In this document: positions 35,913-45,666 of the stretch, one piece after another | Layout of the letters: every line of letters starts with the position of its first letter | Numbering within the stretch: the stretch's first letter is position 1 | DNA from: Prevotellaceae bacterium UBA4332 | GTDB taxonomy: Bacteria; Bacteroidota; Bacteroidia; Bacteroidales; Bacteroidaceae | Direction of reading: 5' to 3' | NCBI GenBank assembly: GCA_002394365.1 | Contig: DGTQ01000026.1 | Span: forward strand, 13,193 to 77,192 | Length of the DNA stretch: 64,000 bases | Notes under the pieces: generated by a model | Told to the model about the DNA's origin: nothing | Databases searched by the model: none | The model's input: the letters and a program-made list of their open reading frames with translations, nothing else | Program-made: the position numbers and the translations under genes

Positions 35913-37451
35913 ATGATTACATTTCTTGTTTCGCTTGTAGCACTTGTCCTTGGATATTTTATCTATGGAAAGTTTGTAGAAAAGGTGTTTGCCCCTGATG
36001 AGAAGAGAATTGCTCCTGCAATTCGCAAAGCTGACGGTGTGGACTATATAGCCATGCCAACATGGAAGGTGTATATGATTCAGTTTCTAAATATTGCGGG
36101 AACTGGTCCTATATTCGGTGCCATTATGGGTATGTGGTTTGGCATGTCATCTTACTTGTGGATTGTTTTTGGATGTATCTTTGCAGGTGCCACTCATGAC
36201 TACCTCAGTGGCATGATAAGTATCAGAAAGGGTGGTATAGGACTGCCAGATATCGTAGGACAGTACCTCGGAGAAAGTATGAGAAAGTTGATGTTGTGCT
36301 TTGCTGTACTACTCCTGATACTTGTCGGAGCGGTATTTGTAAGTGCTCCAGCATCACTTATCAATAACATGGTGGTTTCGGCAGGTGGTTTTGATAATAT
36401 GCTATTGTGGATATGTGTCATCTTTTTCTATTACGTAATAGCCACAATGATGCCTGTTGACAAGATAATAGGAAAGATATACCCTTTATTTGCCGTATCG
36501 CTTATCTTTATGGCACTGGCATTGATGGCAGTGCTCTTCGTAAAGTGGCCACAGCTGCCAGAACTATGGGATGGAGTTGGAAATATGGGTAAACAGGTAG
36601 GTATTGAAAATCCCGAACCAATATTCCCAGCACTCTTTATAACCATAGCGTGCGGAGCTATATCGGGTTTTCATGCAACGCAGAGTCCACTGATGGCACG
36701 TTGTATGAAGTCGGAGAAACTGGGAAGACCAATCTTCTATGGCTCAATGATAACGGAAGGTATAGTAGCTCTTATCTGGGCAACGGTAAGCAGCTGGTTC
36801 TTCTATTCAGAAGGTTGGCGTGAGGTTTGTCCTCCTGACATGATAGCACAGTACACGGGACAATCGGAGAAAACTCTCACACAGTTTTTTGCTGCTCCAA
36901 AGGTGGTGATGACTGTATGTGAAGGTTGGCTTGGAATGGCAGGTGGCATACTTGCTATACTCGGTGTCGTAGCAGCTCCTATTACAAGTGGTGATACGGC
37001 TTTGCGTTCTTGTAGATTGATTGTGGCAGATGCTTTGCATGTAGACCAGCGTCCAAAGCTAAAGAGACTCATGGTGAGCGCTCCACTTTTTGCAGCTGCA
37101 CTGGCGGTGCTCGTCTGGCAGATGGACAATCCCGACTCTTTCAATACTATATGGAAATACTTCGGATGGGCTAACCAGACATTGTCGGTTTTCACTTTGT
37201 GGGCTATAACAGTTTACCTTGCCTTGAAACGTAAACTCTATATCATTACAATGATACCTGCGATATTTATGACTTGCGTATGTGCCACCTTCCTTTGCGT
37301 GAGCAAGGATGCTATAGGCATGGAGCCAGAATATGGTTATGCTATTGGTGTTTTAGTGGCAATATTCTGCACAATATCGTTTGAGATCTGGTACTTCAGG
37401 AAGTTTATTCCTATGCTAAGGACTAACAAATTTGGTGAAAGAATAAAATAA
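35913..37451 (+). CDS. cstA: carbon starvation protein A (peptide/pyruvate transporter family)
   Basis: A 512-residue membrane protein with many helices. CstA motifs include GTGPIFGAIMGMWFG, IFAGATHDYLSGMISIRKGG, GFHATQSPLMARC and TSGDTALRSCRL. Family members take up peptides or pyruvate on nutrient shortage. It is shorter than the E. coli proteins, as usual for the Bacteroidetes form. The leaderless start is explained by the promoter just upstream. Probably a single-gene unit, with the next gene 24 bp on. Confidence 0.94.
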   Translation: MITFLVSLVALVLGYFIYGKFVEKVFAPDEKRIAPAIRKADGVDYIAMPTWKVYMIQFLNIAGTGPIFGAIMGMWFGMSSYLWIVFGCIFAGATHDYLSGMISIRKGGIGLPDIVGQYLGESMRKLMLCFAVLLLILVGAVFVSAPASLINNMVVSAGGFDNMLLWICVIFFYYVIATMMPVDKIIGKIYPLFAVSLIFMALALMAVLFVKWPQLPELWDGVGNMGKQVGIENPEPIFPALFITIACGAISGFHATQSPLMARCMKSEKLGRPIFYGSMITEGIVALIWATVSSWFFYSEGWREVCPPDMIAQYTGQSEKTLTQFFAAPKVVMTVCEGWLGMAGGILAILGVVAAPITSGDTALRSCRLIVADALHVDQRPKLKRLMVSAPLFAAALAVLVWQMDNPDSFNTIWKYFGWANQTLSVFTLWAITVYLALKRKLYIITMIPAIFMTCVCATFLCVSKDAIGMEPEYGYAIGVLVAIFCTISFEIWYFRKFIPMLRTNKFGERIK

Positions 37452-37475
37452 GAGAACAAAAGTACATTGTATATT

Positions 37476-38000
37476 ATGAAGAAAGTGATTATGATGATTG
37501 CCCTTGTGGCAATGACATTGACTGCTAATGCGCAGTTTGAGAGTGGTAAGACTTACATAGGTGCATCGGTGACAGGTCTTGACCTGAACTATAATGGTGC
37601 AAAAAAATGGAATATAGGCATACAGGGTAACGTAGGTCAGTTTATTACAGACAACTGGTTGCTTTTTGGTCAGATAGGTTATCAGCACATAGGAGGTTCA
37701 AAGGTAAATGACTTCAAGATAGGTGTTGGTGGTCGCTACTACATATTACAGAATGGACTGTTTCTGGGGGCTAATGCCAACTATGTGCATGAAACAAAGA
37801 ATTACAATGACTTCATGCCAGGAATAGAGATAGGATATGCCTTCTTCGTAAGCCGCACATTAACTATCGAGCCTGCATTGTATTATGAGCAGAGTCTTAA
37901 CGACCACTCAAACCGTTCTACTATAGGTTTGAAGGTAGGACTTGGCATCTACTTACCAAAGAACAAGGTGCAGAACTCTATAAAGGAAGCGTTTAAGTAG
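37476..38000 (+). CDS. small outer membrane beta-barrel protein
   Basis: Starting at ATG 37476 (MKKVIMMIALVAMTLTANAQ) it has a signal peptide cleaved after NAQ and a mature part of about 154 residues. Alternating strands with Gly and aromatic residues (IGVGGRYYILQNGLFLGANANY; LKVGLGIYL) suggest an eight-strand OmpA/OmpW-like barrel. No other domain is seen. Function unknown. It lies between cstA and nadC with short gaps, so it may be read with cstA. Confidence 0.8.
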   Translation: MKKVIMMIALVAMTLTANAQFESGKTYIGASVTGLDLNYNGAKKWNIGIQGNVGQFITDNWLLFGQIGYQHIGGSKVNDFKIGVGGRYYILQNGLFLGANANYVHETKNYNDFMPGIEIGYAFFVSRTLTIEPALYYEQSLNDHSNRSTIGLKVGLGIYLPKNKVQNSIKEAFK

Positions 38001-38009
38001 TTTATTGAT

Positions 38010-38882
38010 ATGGAGCAGAGCTCACTATACCAACATACGGTAAAAGAACTGACTGATAAGCTTATAGACCTCAGTTTTGCTGAAGATATAGGTGATGGTG
38101 ACCACACCACATTGTGTTGCATACCAGAAGACGCAATGGGTAAAAGCCGTTTGATAGTAAAGGAGGACGGTATATTGGCAGGTGTGGAAGTGGCAAAAGA
38201 AGTGTTTCGTCGCTTTGACCCCACCATGCAGGTGGAAGTGCTCATAAAAGACGGAGCAAAGATAAAGAAAGGTGATATAGCTATGATAGTAAGTGGTAAA
38301 GTGCAGAGTCTATTGCAGACGGAGCGCTTGATGCTTAATATCATGCAGCGTATGAGTGGTATTGCTACAATGACGCACCGCTATCAGCAAGCTCTGATAG
38401 ATGCAGGTACAAAGACTCGAGTACTTGACACGCGAAAAACGACTCCTGGCATGCGTATGCTGGAGAAGGAAGCAGTGAAGATAGGTGGTGGTATGAATCA
38501 TCGTATCGGGCTTTTCGACATGATACTCTTGAAGGACAATCATGTGGATTTTGCTGGTGGAATACACAATGCCGTATCACGTGCTAAACAGTACTGTAAG
38601 GATAAGAACAAGAACCTGAAAATTGAGATAGAGGTTAGGAACTTCAAAGAACTTGAAGAGGCGCTGGCGGAAAAGCCTGATCGTATAATGTTTGACAACT
38701 TCACACCAGAAGATACAGTGAAAGCTGTTAAGATGGTGAATGGACAGTGCGAGACGGAGTCTTCTGGTGGCATAACCTTCGACACCATGATACCTTACGC
38801 AAAGGCAGGTGTTGACTATATCTCTTTTGGAGCACTGACACACAGTGTTAAAGGATTAGACCTTTCATTCAAGGCGTGCTAA
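38010..38882 (+). CDS. nadC: nicotinate-nucleotide pyrophosphorylase (carboxylating)
   Basis: Makes nicotinate mononucleotide from quinolinate and PRPP in de novo NAD synthesis; nadD, the next enzyme, is elsewhere in the window at 13785. The 290-residue protein has the motifs EDIGDGDHTT, QTERLMLNIMQRMSGIAT, DTRKTTPGMR and EVRNFKELEEAL. It begins nine bases after the barrel gene and precedes rfbD by 15 bp. Genes nadA and nadB are not present here. Confidence 0.95.
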   Translation: MEQSSLYQHTVKELTDKLIDLSFAEDIGDGDHTTLCCIPEDAMGKSRLIVKEDGILAGVEVAKEVFRRFDPTMQVEVLIKDGAKIKKGDIAMIVSGKVQSLLQTERLMLNIMQRMSGIATMTHRYQQALIDAGTKTRVLDTRKTTPGMRMLEKEAVKIGGGMNHRIGLFDMILLKDNHVDFAGGIHNAVSRAKQYCKDKNKNLKIEIEVRNFKELEEALAEKPDRIMFDNFTPEDTVKAVKMVNGQCETESSGGITFDTMIPYAKAGVDYISFGALTHSVKGLDLSFKAC

Positions 38883-38897
38883 AATATAGAAAGCATT

Positions 38898-39827
38898 ATG
38901 AAAATACTTGTAACAGGAGCAAACGGACAGTTAGGCAATGAGATACGCCTAAGGGCCAAGAGGTCAAGTAACACCTTTATCTTCACAGACTTGGTGGAAC
39001 AAGAGGGCGTAGAAACCGTAAAACTCGACATAACTGATGTTGAGGCTGTGACGAAGATGGTGAAAGAAAACGAGATTGACGTCATAGTAAATTGTGCGGC
39101 ATATACCAATGTGGATAAAGCAGAGACGGATGAGGCGTTGTGTCACAAGCTCAATGCCGAAGCACCAAAAATGCTTGCCCATGTGATGAAGAAAGCAAAA
39201 GGTATGTTGCTCCATATCAGCACAGACTATGTGTTTGGCGGTGATAGTTACAATATTCCTTGTACGGAGGATATGAAAGGTAAGCCTACAGGAGTGTATG
39301 GCAAGACAAAATTAGAGGGTGAGAAAAACATTATATCGTCAGGAGTTAATTACGTCATAATACGTACAGCATGGTTGTACTCTGAGTATGGCAAGAATTT
39401 CGTAAAGACAATGATGAATCTTACAGCTACCAGGTCTACGCTCAATGTTGTCTTTGATCAGGTAGGAACTCCTACATATGCAGGTGATTTGGCTGATGCC
39501 ATTATGCGCATATTGCTCGATTATAAGATAGAGACAGCAGAAGAAGGCGCTTCAACAGGTGCAAAGAAATATTCTAAGATGGGAATATACAACTACTCTA
39601 ACGAGGGAGTATGCTCATGGTATGATTTTGCAATAAAGATAGCAAAGAAAGCAGGTAACAAAAATTGTTCGATCTTGCCTTGTCATAGTGATGAGTTTCC
39701 TTCTCCAGTGAAGCGTCCTCCATATTCTGTGCTTGACAAGACGAAAATAAAACAAACCTTTGATTTGAAGGTGCCTTATTGGACTTCTTCACTCAAGAAG
39801 TGTATGAAGAATATAATGAAAAAATAA
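38898..39827 (+). CDS. rfbD: dTDP-4-dehydrorhamnose reductase
   Basis: Last step of dTDP-L-rhamnose synthesis. The 309-residue SDR has the NAD(P) motif VTGANGQLGNEI at its start, the STDYVFGGD segment and the catalytic YGKTKLEGE (YxxxK). It is the first of three rfb genes read in the same direction. Order rfbD-rfbC-rfbB is the reverse of the reaction order. Confidence 0.94.
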   Translation: MKILVTGANGQLGNEIRLRAKRSSNTFIFTDLVEQEGVETVKLDITDVEAVTKMVKENEIDVIVNCAAYTNVDKAETDEALCHKLNAEAPKMLAHVMKKAKGMLLHISTDYVFGGDSYNIPCTEDMKGKPTGVYGKTKLEGEKNIISSGVNYVIIRTAWLYSEYGKNFVKTMMNLTATRSTLNVVFDQVGTPTYAGDLADAIMRILLDYKIETAEEGASTGAKKYSKMGIYNYSNEGVCSWYDFAIKIAKKAGNKNCSILPCHSDEFPSPVKRPPYSVLDKTKIKQTFDLKVPYWTSSLKKCMKNIMKK

Positions 39828-39858
39828 CCTTAAATATATCAAAGTATATCATAGAAAT

Positions 39859-40443
39859 ATGGAGATTATAAAGACTGCAATAAAGGATGTGCTGATAATA
39901 GAGCCACGAGTGTTTAAGGATGCACGAGGCTATTTCTTTGAGTCTTTTTCAAAGAGGGAGTTTGACGAAAAAGTTACACCGATACTCGGTCATAGTATAA
40001 ACTTTGTGCAAGATAACGAGTCTATGTCAAGACGTGGCGTGATGAGAGGCTTGCACTTTCAACGTCCACCATTCACCCAGTCAAAGTTGGTAAGATGTGT
40101 GAGAGGTGCAGTGCTTGATGTAGCCGTTGATATTCGTAAGGGTTCACCAACCTATGGACAACACGTGGCGGTAGAACTGACAGAAGAGAATCATAGACAA
40201 TTTTTTGTGCCAAGAGGTTTCGCACATGGTTTTGCTGTGCTCTCTGATATTGCTGTTTTCCAATATAAGTGTGATGAGTTTTATCATCCAGAAGCAGACG
40301 GAGGTATTTCTATAGTAGATAATAGTCTCGGCATAGACTGGAAGATTTCTGATGCAGAGGCAATACTCTCAGAGAAGGATACGAAACACTCTATGCTGAA
40401 GGATTTTGAAAGTCCTTTTGACATAAACGTTAGTCTATACTAA
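39859..40443 (+). CDS. rfbC: dTDP-4-dehydrorhamnose 3,5-epimerase
   Basis: A 194-residue RmlC cupin that epimerises the keto sugar at C3 and C5. Motifs are RGVMRGLHFQRPPFTQSKL with the catalytic histidine, and FVPRGFAHGFAVLSD. It lies 31 bp after rfbD and 31 bp before rfbB. Confidence 0.95.
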   Translation: MEIIKTAIKDVLIIEPRVFKDARGYFFESFSKREFDEKVTPILGHSINFVQDNESMSRRGVMRGLHFQRPPFTQSKLVRCVRGAVLDVAVDIRKGSPTYGQHVAVELTEENHRQFFVPRGFAHGFAVLSDIAVFQYKCDEFYHPEADGGISIVDNSLGIDWKISDAEAILSEKDTKHSMLKDFESPFDINVSLY

Positions 40444-40474
40444 ACGATACATAACCCACTAAAAATAAAAGACG

Positions 40475-41608
40475 ATGAAGAATATAGTTATTACAGGTGG
40501 TGCAGGATTCATAGGTAGTCATGTAGTTCGCCTTTTCGTCAACAAATATCCAGAGTATAACATTATCAATCTTGATAAACTTACTTATGCAGGCAATCTT
40601 GCAAATCTCAAAGATATAGAAGATAAGCCAAACTACAAGTTTGTGAAGATGGACATCTGTGATTTCGATGCCTTCTATAAGCTGATGCAGGATGAGCAGA
40701 TAGATGGCATCATACATCTTGCGGCAGAGTCGCACGTTGACCGCAGTATCAAGGACCCATTCACATTTGCACGCACTAATGTATTAGGCACCCTTTCACT
40801 GCTGCAGGCAGCAAAGCTTTATTGGGAATCTCTGCCAGAGAAGTATGAAGGTAAGAGATTCTATCATATTTCTACCGACGAGGTTTATGGTGCACTCGAA
40901 ATGACAAACCCAGAGGGCATAGAGCCTCCGTTCACTACTACGGCAAGTTCGAGTGAGCACCACCTAGCTTATGGCAAGGATTTCTTCTATGAGACCACGA
41001 AGTATAATCCTCACTCACCTTATTCAGCATCCAAGGCAAGCTCGGATCATTTCGTAAGAGCTTTCCACGACACTTATGGTATGCCAACGATTGTTACCAA
41101 TTGTTCTAACAACTACGGTCCTTACCAGTTTCCTGAGAAACTCATACCACTGTTTATAAATAATATAAGAAACAAGAAGCCGCTGCCTGTATATGGCAAT
41201 GGCGAGAACGTGCGCGACTGGCTCTATGTGGAAGACCATGCACGTGCCATCGACCTTATATTCCATAAGGGAACCATAGCCGAGACATACAATATTGGTG
41301 GCTTCAATGAATGGAAGAACATTGACATTATCAAGACAGTGATAAAGACAGTTGACAGACTGTTGGGACGTGAGGAAGGCGAGGACCTCAACCTCATAAC
41401 CTACGTTACAGACCGTCTGGGTCACGATGCCCGCTATGCTATCGACTCAACCAAGTTGCAGAAGGAACTCGGTTGGGAACCTTCATTGCAATTTGAAGAG
41501 GGTATAGAGAAGACAGTGAAGTGGTATCTTGACAATGAAGAGTGGATGAACAATGTGACTTCTGGTGACTACGAGAAGTATTACGATAATATGTATAAGA
41601 ATAGATAA
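40475..41608 (+). CDS. rfbB: dTDP-glucose 4,6-dehydratase
   Basis: First oxidation-elimination step after dTDP-glucose is made. The 377-residue protein starts MKNIVITGGAGFIGSHVVRLF (Rossmann), has HLAAESHVDRS and the catalytic YSASKASSDHFV. The thymidylyltransferase rfbA is not next to it and must be elsewhere, since the region goes straight on to ffh. The loop after EPPFTTTASSSEHHL is somewhat longer than in the enterobacterial enzymes, as in others of this group. Confidence 0.95.
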   Translation: MKNIVITGGAGFIGSHVVRLFVNKYPEYNIINLDKLTYAGNLANLKDIEDKPNYKFVKMDICDFDAFYKLMQDEQIDGIIHLAAESHVDRSIKDPFTFARTNVLGTLSLLQAAKLYWESLPEKYEGKRFYHISTDEVYGALEMTNPEGIEPPFTTTASSSEHHLAYGKDFFYETTKYNPHSPYSASKASSDHFVRAFHDTYGMPTIVTNCSNNYGPYQFPEKLIPLFINNIRNKKPLPVYGNGENVRDWLYVEDHARAIDLIFHKGTIAETYNIGGFNEWKNIDIIKTVIKTVDRLLGREEGEDLNLITYVTDRLGHDARYAIDSTKLQKELGWEPSLQFEEGIEKTVKWYLDNEEWMNNVTSGDYEKYYDNMYKNR

Positions 41609-41633
41609 AAAAGGATAATCACAACAATAATTT

Positions 41634-42995
41634 ATGTTTGAAAACCTATCAGATAGACTTGAACGCTCGTTTAAGATATTAAAGGGTGAAGGAAAAATCA
41701 CCGAGATAAACGTTGCCGAAACGTTAAAAGATGTGCGTAGAGCACTGCTTGATGCCGATGTAAACTATAAGGTAGCAAAGACATTCACAGATACTGTGAA
41801 ACAGAAGGCTTTGGGCATGAATGTGCTTACTGCCATAAAACCAGGACAACTCATGGTGAAGCTGGTTCATGATGAACTGGCAGAACTCATGGGTGGAACA
41901 GCTACAGAACTACAGGTTAGTGGACATCCAGCTGTTATAATGATGGCAGGTCTTAATGGTGCTGGTAAGACGACAATGTCTGGCAAACTTGCACTTTACT
42001 TGAAGAATAAGCTGCACAAGAAGCCATTGCTTGCAGCTTGTGATACCTTCCGTCCTGCTGCGATGGAGCAGTTGAAAGTCTTGGCAGAGCAGGTAGAAGT
42101 GCCTTGCTATATAGAACAGGGAGCTACAGACCCTGTTCAGGTAGCACTTAAAGCTATACAAGAGGCAAAAGCTAAAGCATACGATGTTGTCATCATAGAT
42201 ACTGCTGGTCGTCAATCAATTGACGAAGAATTGATGCAACAAGCTGAGAATATCAAGAAAGCTGCAAATCCTGACGAAACTCTTCTTGTTGTTGACTCAA
42301 TGACAGGTCAAGATGCAGTCAATACAGCTAAGATATTCAATGAACGTCTGGAGATAGACGGCGTGATTCTCACCAAACTCGATGGTGATACTCGTGGTGG
42401 TGCAGCTCTCTCTATTCGTACTGTAGTTGATAAGCCTATAAAGTTTATTGGCACAGGTGAGAAGATGGAAGCACTGGACGTGTTCCATCCAGAGCGTATG
42501 GCGGATCGCATACTTGGTATGGGTGACGTTGTCTCTCTCGTTGAAAGAGCCCAGGAGCAGTTTGACCTTGAGGAGGCAAAGCGTTTGCAAAAGAAGATAG
42601 CCAAGAATAAGTTTGATTTTGATGACTTCCTTGGTCAGATTCAGCAGATAAAGAAGATGGGTAACATCAAAGACCTTGCTGGCATGATACCAGGTGTAGG
42701 CAAAGCTATTAAAGATGTAGATATACCAGACGATGCCTTCAAGAGCATAGAGGCTATAATACAGTCAATGACACCTAAAGAGCGTCAGAATCCAGATATA
42801 CTTAACATGTCGCGCAAACAGCGTATTGCCAAGGGCTCTGGTACAGATATTCAAGAGGTAAACAGACTGATAAAGCAGTTTGACCAGATGCGTAAGATGA
42901 TGCGTATGTTCCAAGGGAATAAGATGGCTAATATGGCAAAGATGGCTGGAATGATGGGAGGTATGAAAGGTTTCCCTGGCATGCCAAAAATTTAG
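41634..42995 (+). CDS. ffh: signal recognition particle protein Ffh
   Basis: GTPase that delivers nascent membrane proteins to the translocon with 4.5S RNA and FtsY. The 453-residue protein has the N domain, G domain motifs GLNGAGKTTMSGKL, DTAGRQS and TKLDGDTRGG, and a Met-rich M domain ending MAKMAGMMGGMKGFPGM. It begins 25 bp after rfbB. A tandem heptamer tract follows its stop. Confidence 0.97.
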   Translation: MFENLSDRLERSFKILKGEGKITEINVAETLKDVRRALLDADVNYKVAKTFTDTVKQKALGMNVLTAIKPGQLMVKLVHDELAELMGGTATELQVSGHPAVIMMAGLNGAGKTTMSGKLALYLKNKLHKKPLLAACDTFRPAAMEQLKVLAEQVEVPCYIEQGATDPVQVALKAIQEAKAKAYDVVIIDTAGRQSIDEELMQQAENIKKAANPDETLLVVDSMTGQDAVNTAKIFNERLEIDGVILTKLDGDTRGGAALSIRTVVDKPIKFIGTGEKMEALDVFHPERMADRILGMGDVVSLVERAQEQFDLEEAKRLQKKIAKNKFDFDDFLGQIQQIKKMGNIKDLAGMIPGVGKAIKDVDIPDDAFKSIEAIIQSMTPKERQNPDILNMSRKQRIAKGSGTDIQEVNRLIKQFDQMRKMMRMFQGNKMANMAKMAGMMGGMKGFPGMPKI

Positions 42996-42997
42996 TT

Positions 42998-43027
42998 CAT
43001 AATTCATAGTTTATAATTCATAATTAC
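42998..43027. repeat. tandem heptamers between ffh and folD
   Basis: About four 7-bp units (TTCATAA, TTCATAG, TTTATAA, TTCATAA) fill the 39-bp gap directly after the ffh stop and end eight bases before the folD ATG, where the ribosome site should be. Confidence 0.75.
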
Positions 43028-43034
43028 ATAGAAA

Positions 43035-43913
43035 ATGCAACTAATAGACGGAAAGGCAACAGCAACAGCCATAAAGGCAGAGATTGCAAAAGAAGTGAAG
43101 GAGATTATGGCAAAGGGTGGCAAACAGCCACATCTTGCTGCAGTACTTGTGGGTCATGACGGTGGTTCAGAGACTTACGTGAAGAATAAAGTATTGGCTT
43201 GTGAGGCGTGTGGCTTCAAGTCAACACTCATTCGTTATGAAGATAACATTAGCGAGGAAGAGCTCTTGCAGTGTGTAGATAAACTCAATAATGACCCTGA
43301 TGTTGATGGTTTCATCGTACAGCTACCTCTCCCTAAGCATATTGATGAGCAAAAGATAATAGAAGCTATAGACTATCGTAAAGACGTAGATGGATTTCAC
43401 CCAATAAATGTGGGTAGAATGGCTATAGGATTACCTTGCTTTATCTCTGCTACTCCGTTAGGTATCATTACGTTATTAAAACGCTACAACATAGAGACGA
43501 GTGGTAAGAAATGTGTTATTCTCGGTCGCTCAAATATTGTTGGTAAGCCTATGGCTCAGCTTATGATGCAGAAAGAATACGGAGATGCTACTGTAACAGT
43601 TTGTCATTCTCGCTCTAAAGATTTGAAGAAAGAGTGTCAGGAAGCAGACATTATTATTGCAGCCATAGGTCGTCCTGCTTTCGTCACAGCAGATATGGTA
43701 AAAGAGGGTGCTGTAATAGTTGATGTTGGTACCACTCGTGTGCCAGATAATACACGTAAGAGTGGTTTCCGTCTTTCTGGTGATGTGGATTTTGAGAATG
43801 TTGCACCAAAGTGTTCTTTTATTACCCCAGTGCCAGGTGGTGTTGGCCCTATGACCATCTGCTCTCTTATGAAGAATACCCTCGCAGCAGGAAAGAAAGA
43901 ATACTATTCATAG
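43035..43913 (+). CDS. folD: methylenetetrahydrofolate dehydrogenase / cyclohydrolase
   Basis: Bifunctional enzyme of one-carbon metabolism. The 292-residue protein has YVKNKVLACEACGF (the catalytic lysine), IVQLPLPKHIDEQ, DVDGFHPINVG, the NADP loop GRSNIVGKPMAQL and PVPGGVGPMT. Adjacent to ffh in many Bacteroidetes. Confidence 0.96.
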   Translation: MQLIDGKATATAIKAEIAKEVKEIMAKGGKQPHLAAVLVGHDGGSETYVKNKVLACEACGFKSTLIRYEDNISEEELLQCVDKLNNDPDVDGFIVQLPLPKHIDEQKIIEAIDYRKDVDGFHPINVGRMAIGLPCFISATPLGIITLLKRYNIETSGKKCVILGRSNIVGKPMAQLMMQKEYGDATVTVCHSRSKDLKKECQEADIIIAAIGRPAFVTADMVKEGAVIVDVGTTRVPDNTRKSGFRLSGDVDFENVAPKCSFITPVPGGVGPMTICSLMKNTLAAGKKEYYS

Positions 43914-43930
43914 TTCAAAACTATATTTAG

Positions 43931-45625
43931 ATGGATACAGTCATCAATCTTTTCTCCCTGCTTGGCTCTCTCGCTTTGTTCCTTTACGGAATGAAAATAA
44001 TGAGTGAGGGCTTGGAGAAATTCGCTGGTAGTAAACTGCGTGCCATCCTTGCGGCGATGACAAACAATCGCTTCATGGGTGTTATAACGGGTGTTATCAT
44101 TACGGCAATAATACAGTCATCGTCGGCTACTACCGTAATGGTTGTCAGCTTTGTTAATGCTGGCCTTATGACGCTTGCGCAGGCTATCGGTGTAATCATG
44201 GGTGCCAACATCGGTACAACGGTAACGGCATGGGTAATTTCGGCTATAGGTTTCAAGGTTGATATAGCGGCTTTTGCTATACCTCTTCTTGCTGTTGGTA
44301 TGCCGATGATATTTTCGTCAAAGTCCAGTCGAAAGAGTATCGGTGAGTTTCTGTTTGGCTTCTCATTTCTCTTCATGGGACTTGCTTTCCTTCAGCAAGC
44401 CGCTACCAATCTTGATATTGGCTCTATAACCGCCAATATGCTTGCTACAATACCTGGTGATAGTTTCTTCACTATACTATTGTTTGTTGTAGTTGGCGCT
44501 TTGGTTACTATGCTCGTTCAGGCATCTGCTGCTACCATGGCTATAACGCTTATGCTTTTTGATATGCACATTCCAGGCTTTGGCTTTGAACAGGCAGCTG
44601 CCCTTGCTATGGGACAGAATATAGGTACTACGATAACGGCATTTATGGCATCTTTGGCAGCTAACACTCAAGCACGTCGCGCGGCCCTTGCCCATATGTT
44701 CTTCAATGTCTTTGGTGTGCTCGCTGTACTTATCGTGTTCTATCCAGCATGTAATGCCGTCAGTTGGTTTGCTAACGACGTGATGCATACCAGCAACGAT
44801 ATGTATAAGTTGTCAACATTCCATACAGCATTTAACGTACTCAATACCTTATTGCTCATTTGGTTTGTACCTCAGATAGAGAAGTTCGTATGCACTATAC
44901 TTCCTCAAAAAGAACAAGATGAAGAATATCGTCTTCGTTTCATCTCAGCAGGTTTGCTCTCCACATCTGAGCTCTCTATTCTCGAAGCAAAGAAAGAGAT
45001 AAACAACTTTGCAGAACGTTGCTATAAGATGTTTGGTCTTGTTGTTGATATTCTGAAGGTGGAGAAAGATGATGACTTCACCAAGCAGTTCTCTCGCATA
45101 GAGAAATATGAGAACATCACCGATAACATGGAGGTCGAGATAGCCAACTACCTTAATAAGGTTAGCGAGGGCAGACTGTCTGATGAATCAAAAGGACGCA
45201 TACAACGCATGATGCGCCAGATAGATGAATTGGAATCAATAGGTGATTCACTCTACAATCTGGCGCGTACACTCAACCGTCGTCGCAAGAACGTCAAGGA
45301 ACAGTTTACGCCTGAACAGATGGAGCATATTAACTCCATGCTCGTGCTTGTTGACAGCGCTATGACTGAGATGGTAAAGATGGTTGCTCATCCTGATGCT
45401 CAAGGAATATCCTACACTAAGTCACGCAATATAGAGAATGAGATAAATAACTACCGTTCACACCTCAAGGGACAGAACCTGACCGATATCGGTAATGGAC
45501 TTTACTCTTATCAACTTGGTGTGTATTACACAGATTTCATTAACGAGTGTGAGAAACTTGGTGACTATATCATAAATGTGGTGCAAGCAGCAGCAGAATG
45601 TTCACGTCATTCTCAATCTGCCTAA
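43931..45625 (+). CDS. Na/Pi cotransporter family protein (NptA-like) with PhoU domain
   Basis: A 564-residue inner membrane protein. Two inverted repeats carry the family marks: IIQSSSATTVMV with GANIGTTVTAW, and LVQASAATMAIT with GQNIGTTITAF. The C-terminal 200 residues are helical and PhoU-like (EKYENITDNMEVEIANYLNKV). Family members move phosphate with sodium, but many bacterial ones are not tested. It begins 17 bp after folD. Confidence 0.9.
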   Translation: MDTVINLFSLLGSLALFLYGMKIMSEGLEKFAGSKLRAILAAMTNNRFMGVITGVIITAIIQSSSATTVMVVSFVNAGLMTLAQAIGVIMGANIGTTVTAWVISAIGFKVDIAAFAIPLLAVGMPMIFSSKSSRKSIGEFLFGFSFLFMGLAFLQQAATNLDIGSITANMLATIPGDSFFTILLFVVVGALVTMLVQASAATMAITLMLFDMHIPGFGFEQAAALAMGQNIGTTITAFMASLAANTQARRAALAHMFFNVFGVLAVLIVFYPACNAVSWFANDVMHTSNDMYKLSTFHTAFNVLNTLLLIWFVPQIEKFVCTILPQKEQDEEYRLRFISAGLLSTSELSILEAKKEINNFAERCYKMFGLVVDILKVEKDDDFTKQFSRIEKYENITDNMEVEIANYLNKVSEGRLSDESKGRIQRMMRQIDELESIGDSLYNLARTLNRRRKNVKEQFTPEQMEHINSMLVLVDSAMTEMVKMVAHPDAQGISYTKSRNIENEINNYRSHLKGQNLTDIGNGLYSYQLGVYYTDFINECEKLGDYIINVVQAAAECSRHSQSA

Positions 45626-45666
45626 AACGCATAAACGTTTGATAAACTTTATAATAAAGATACAGA

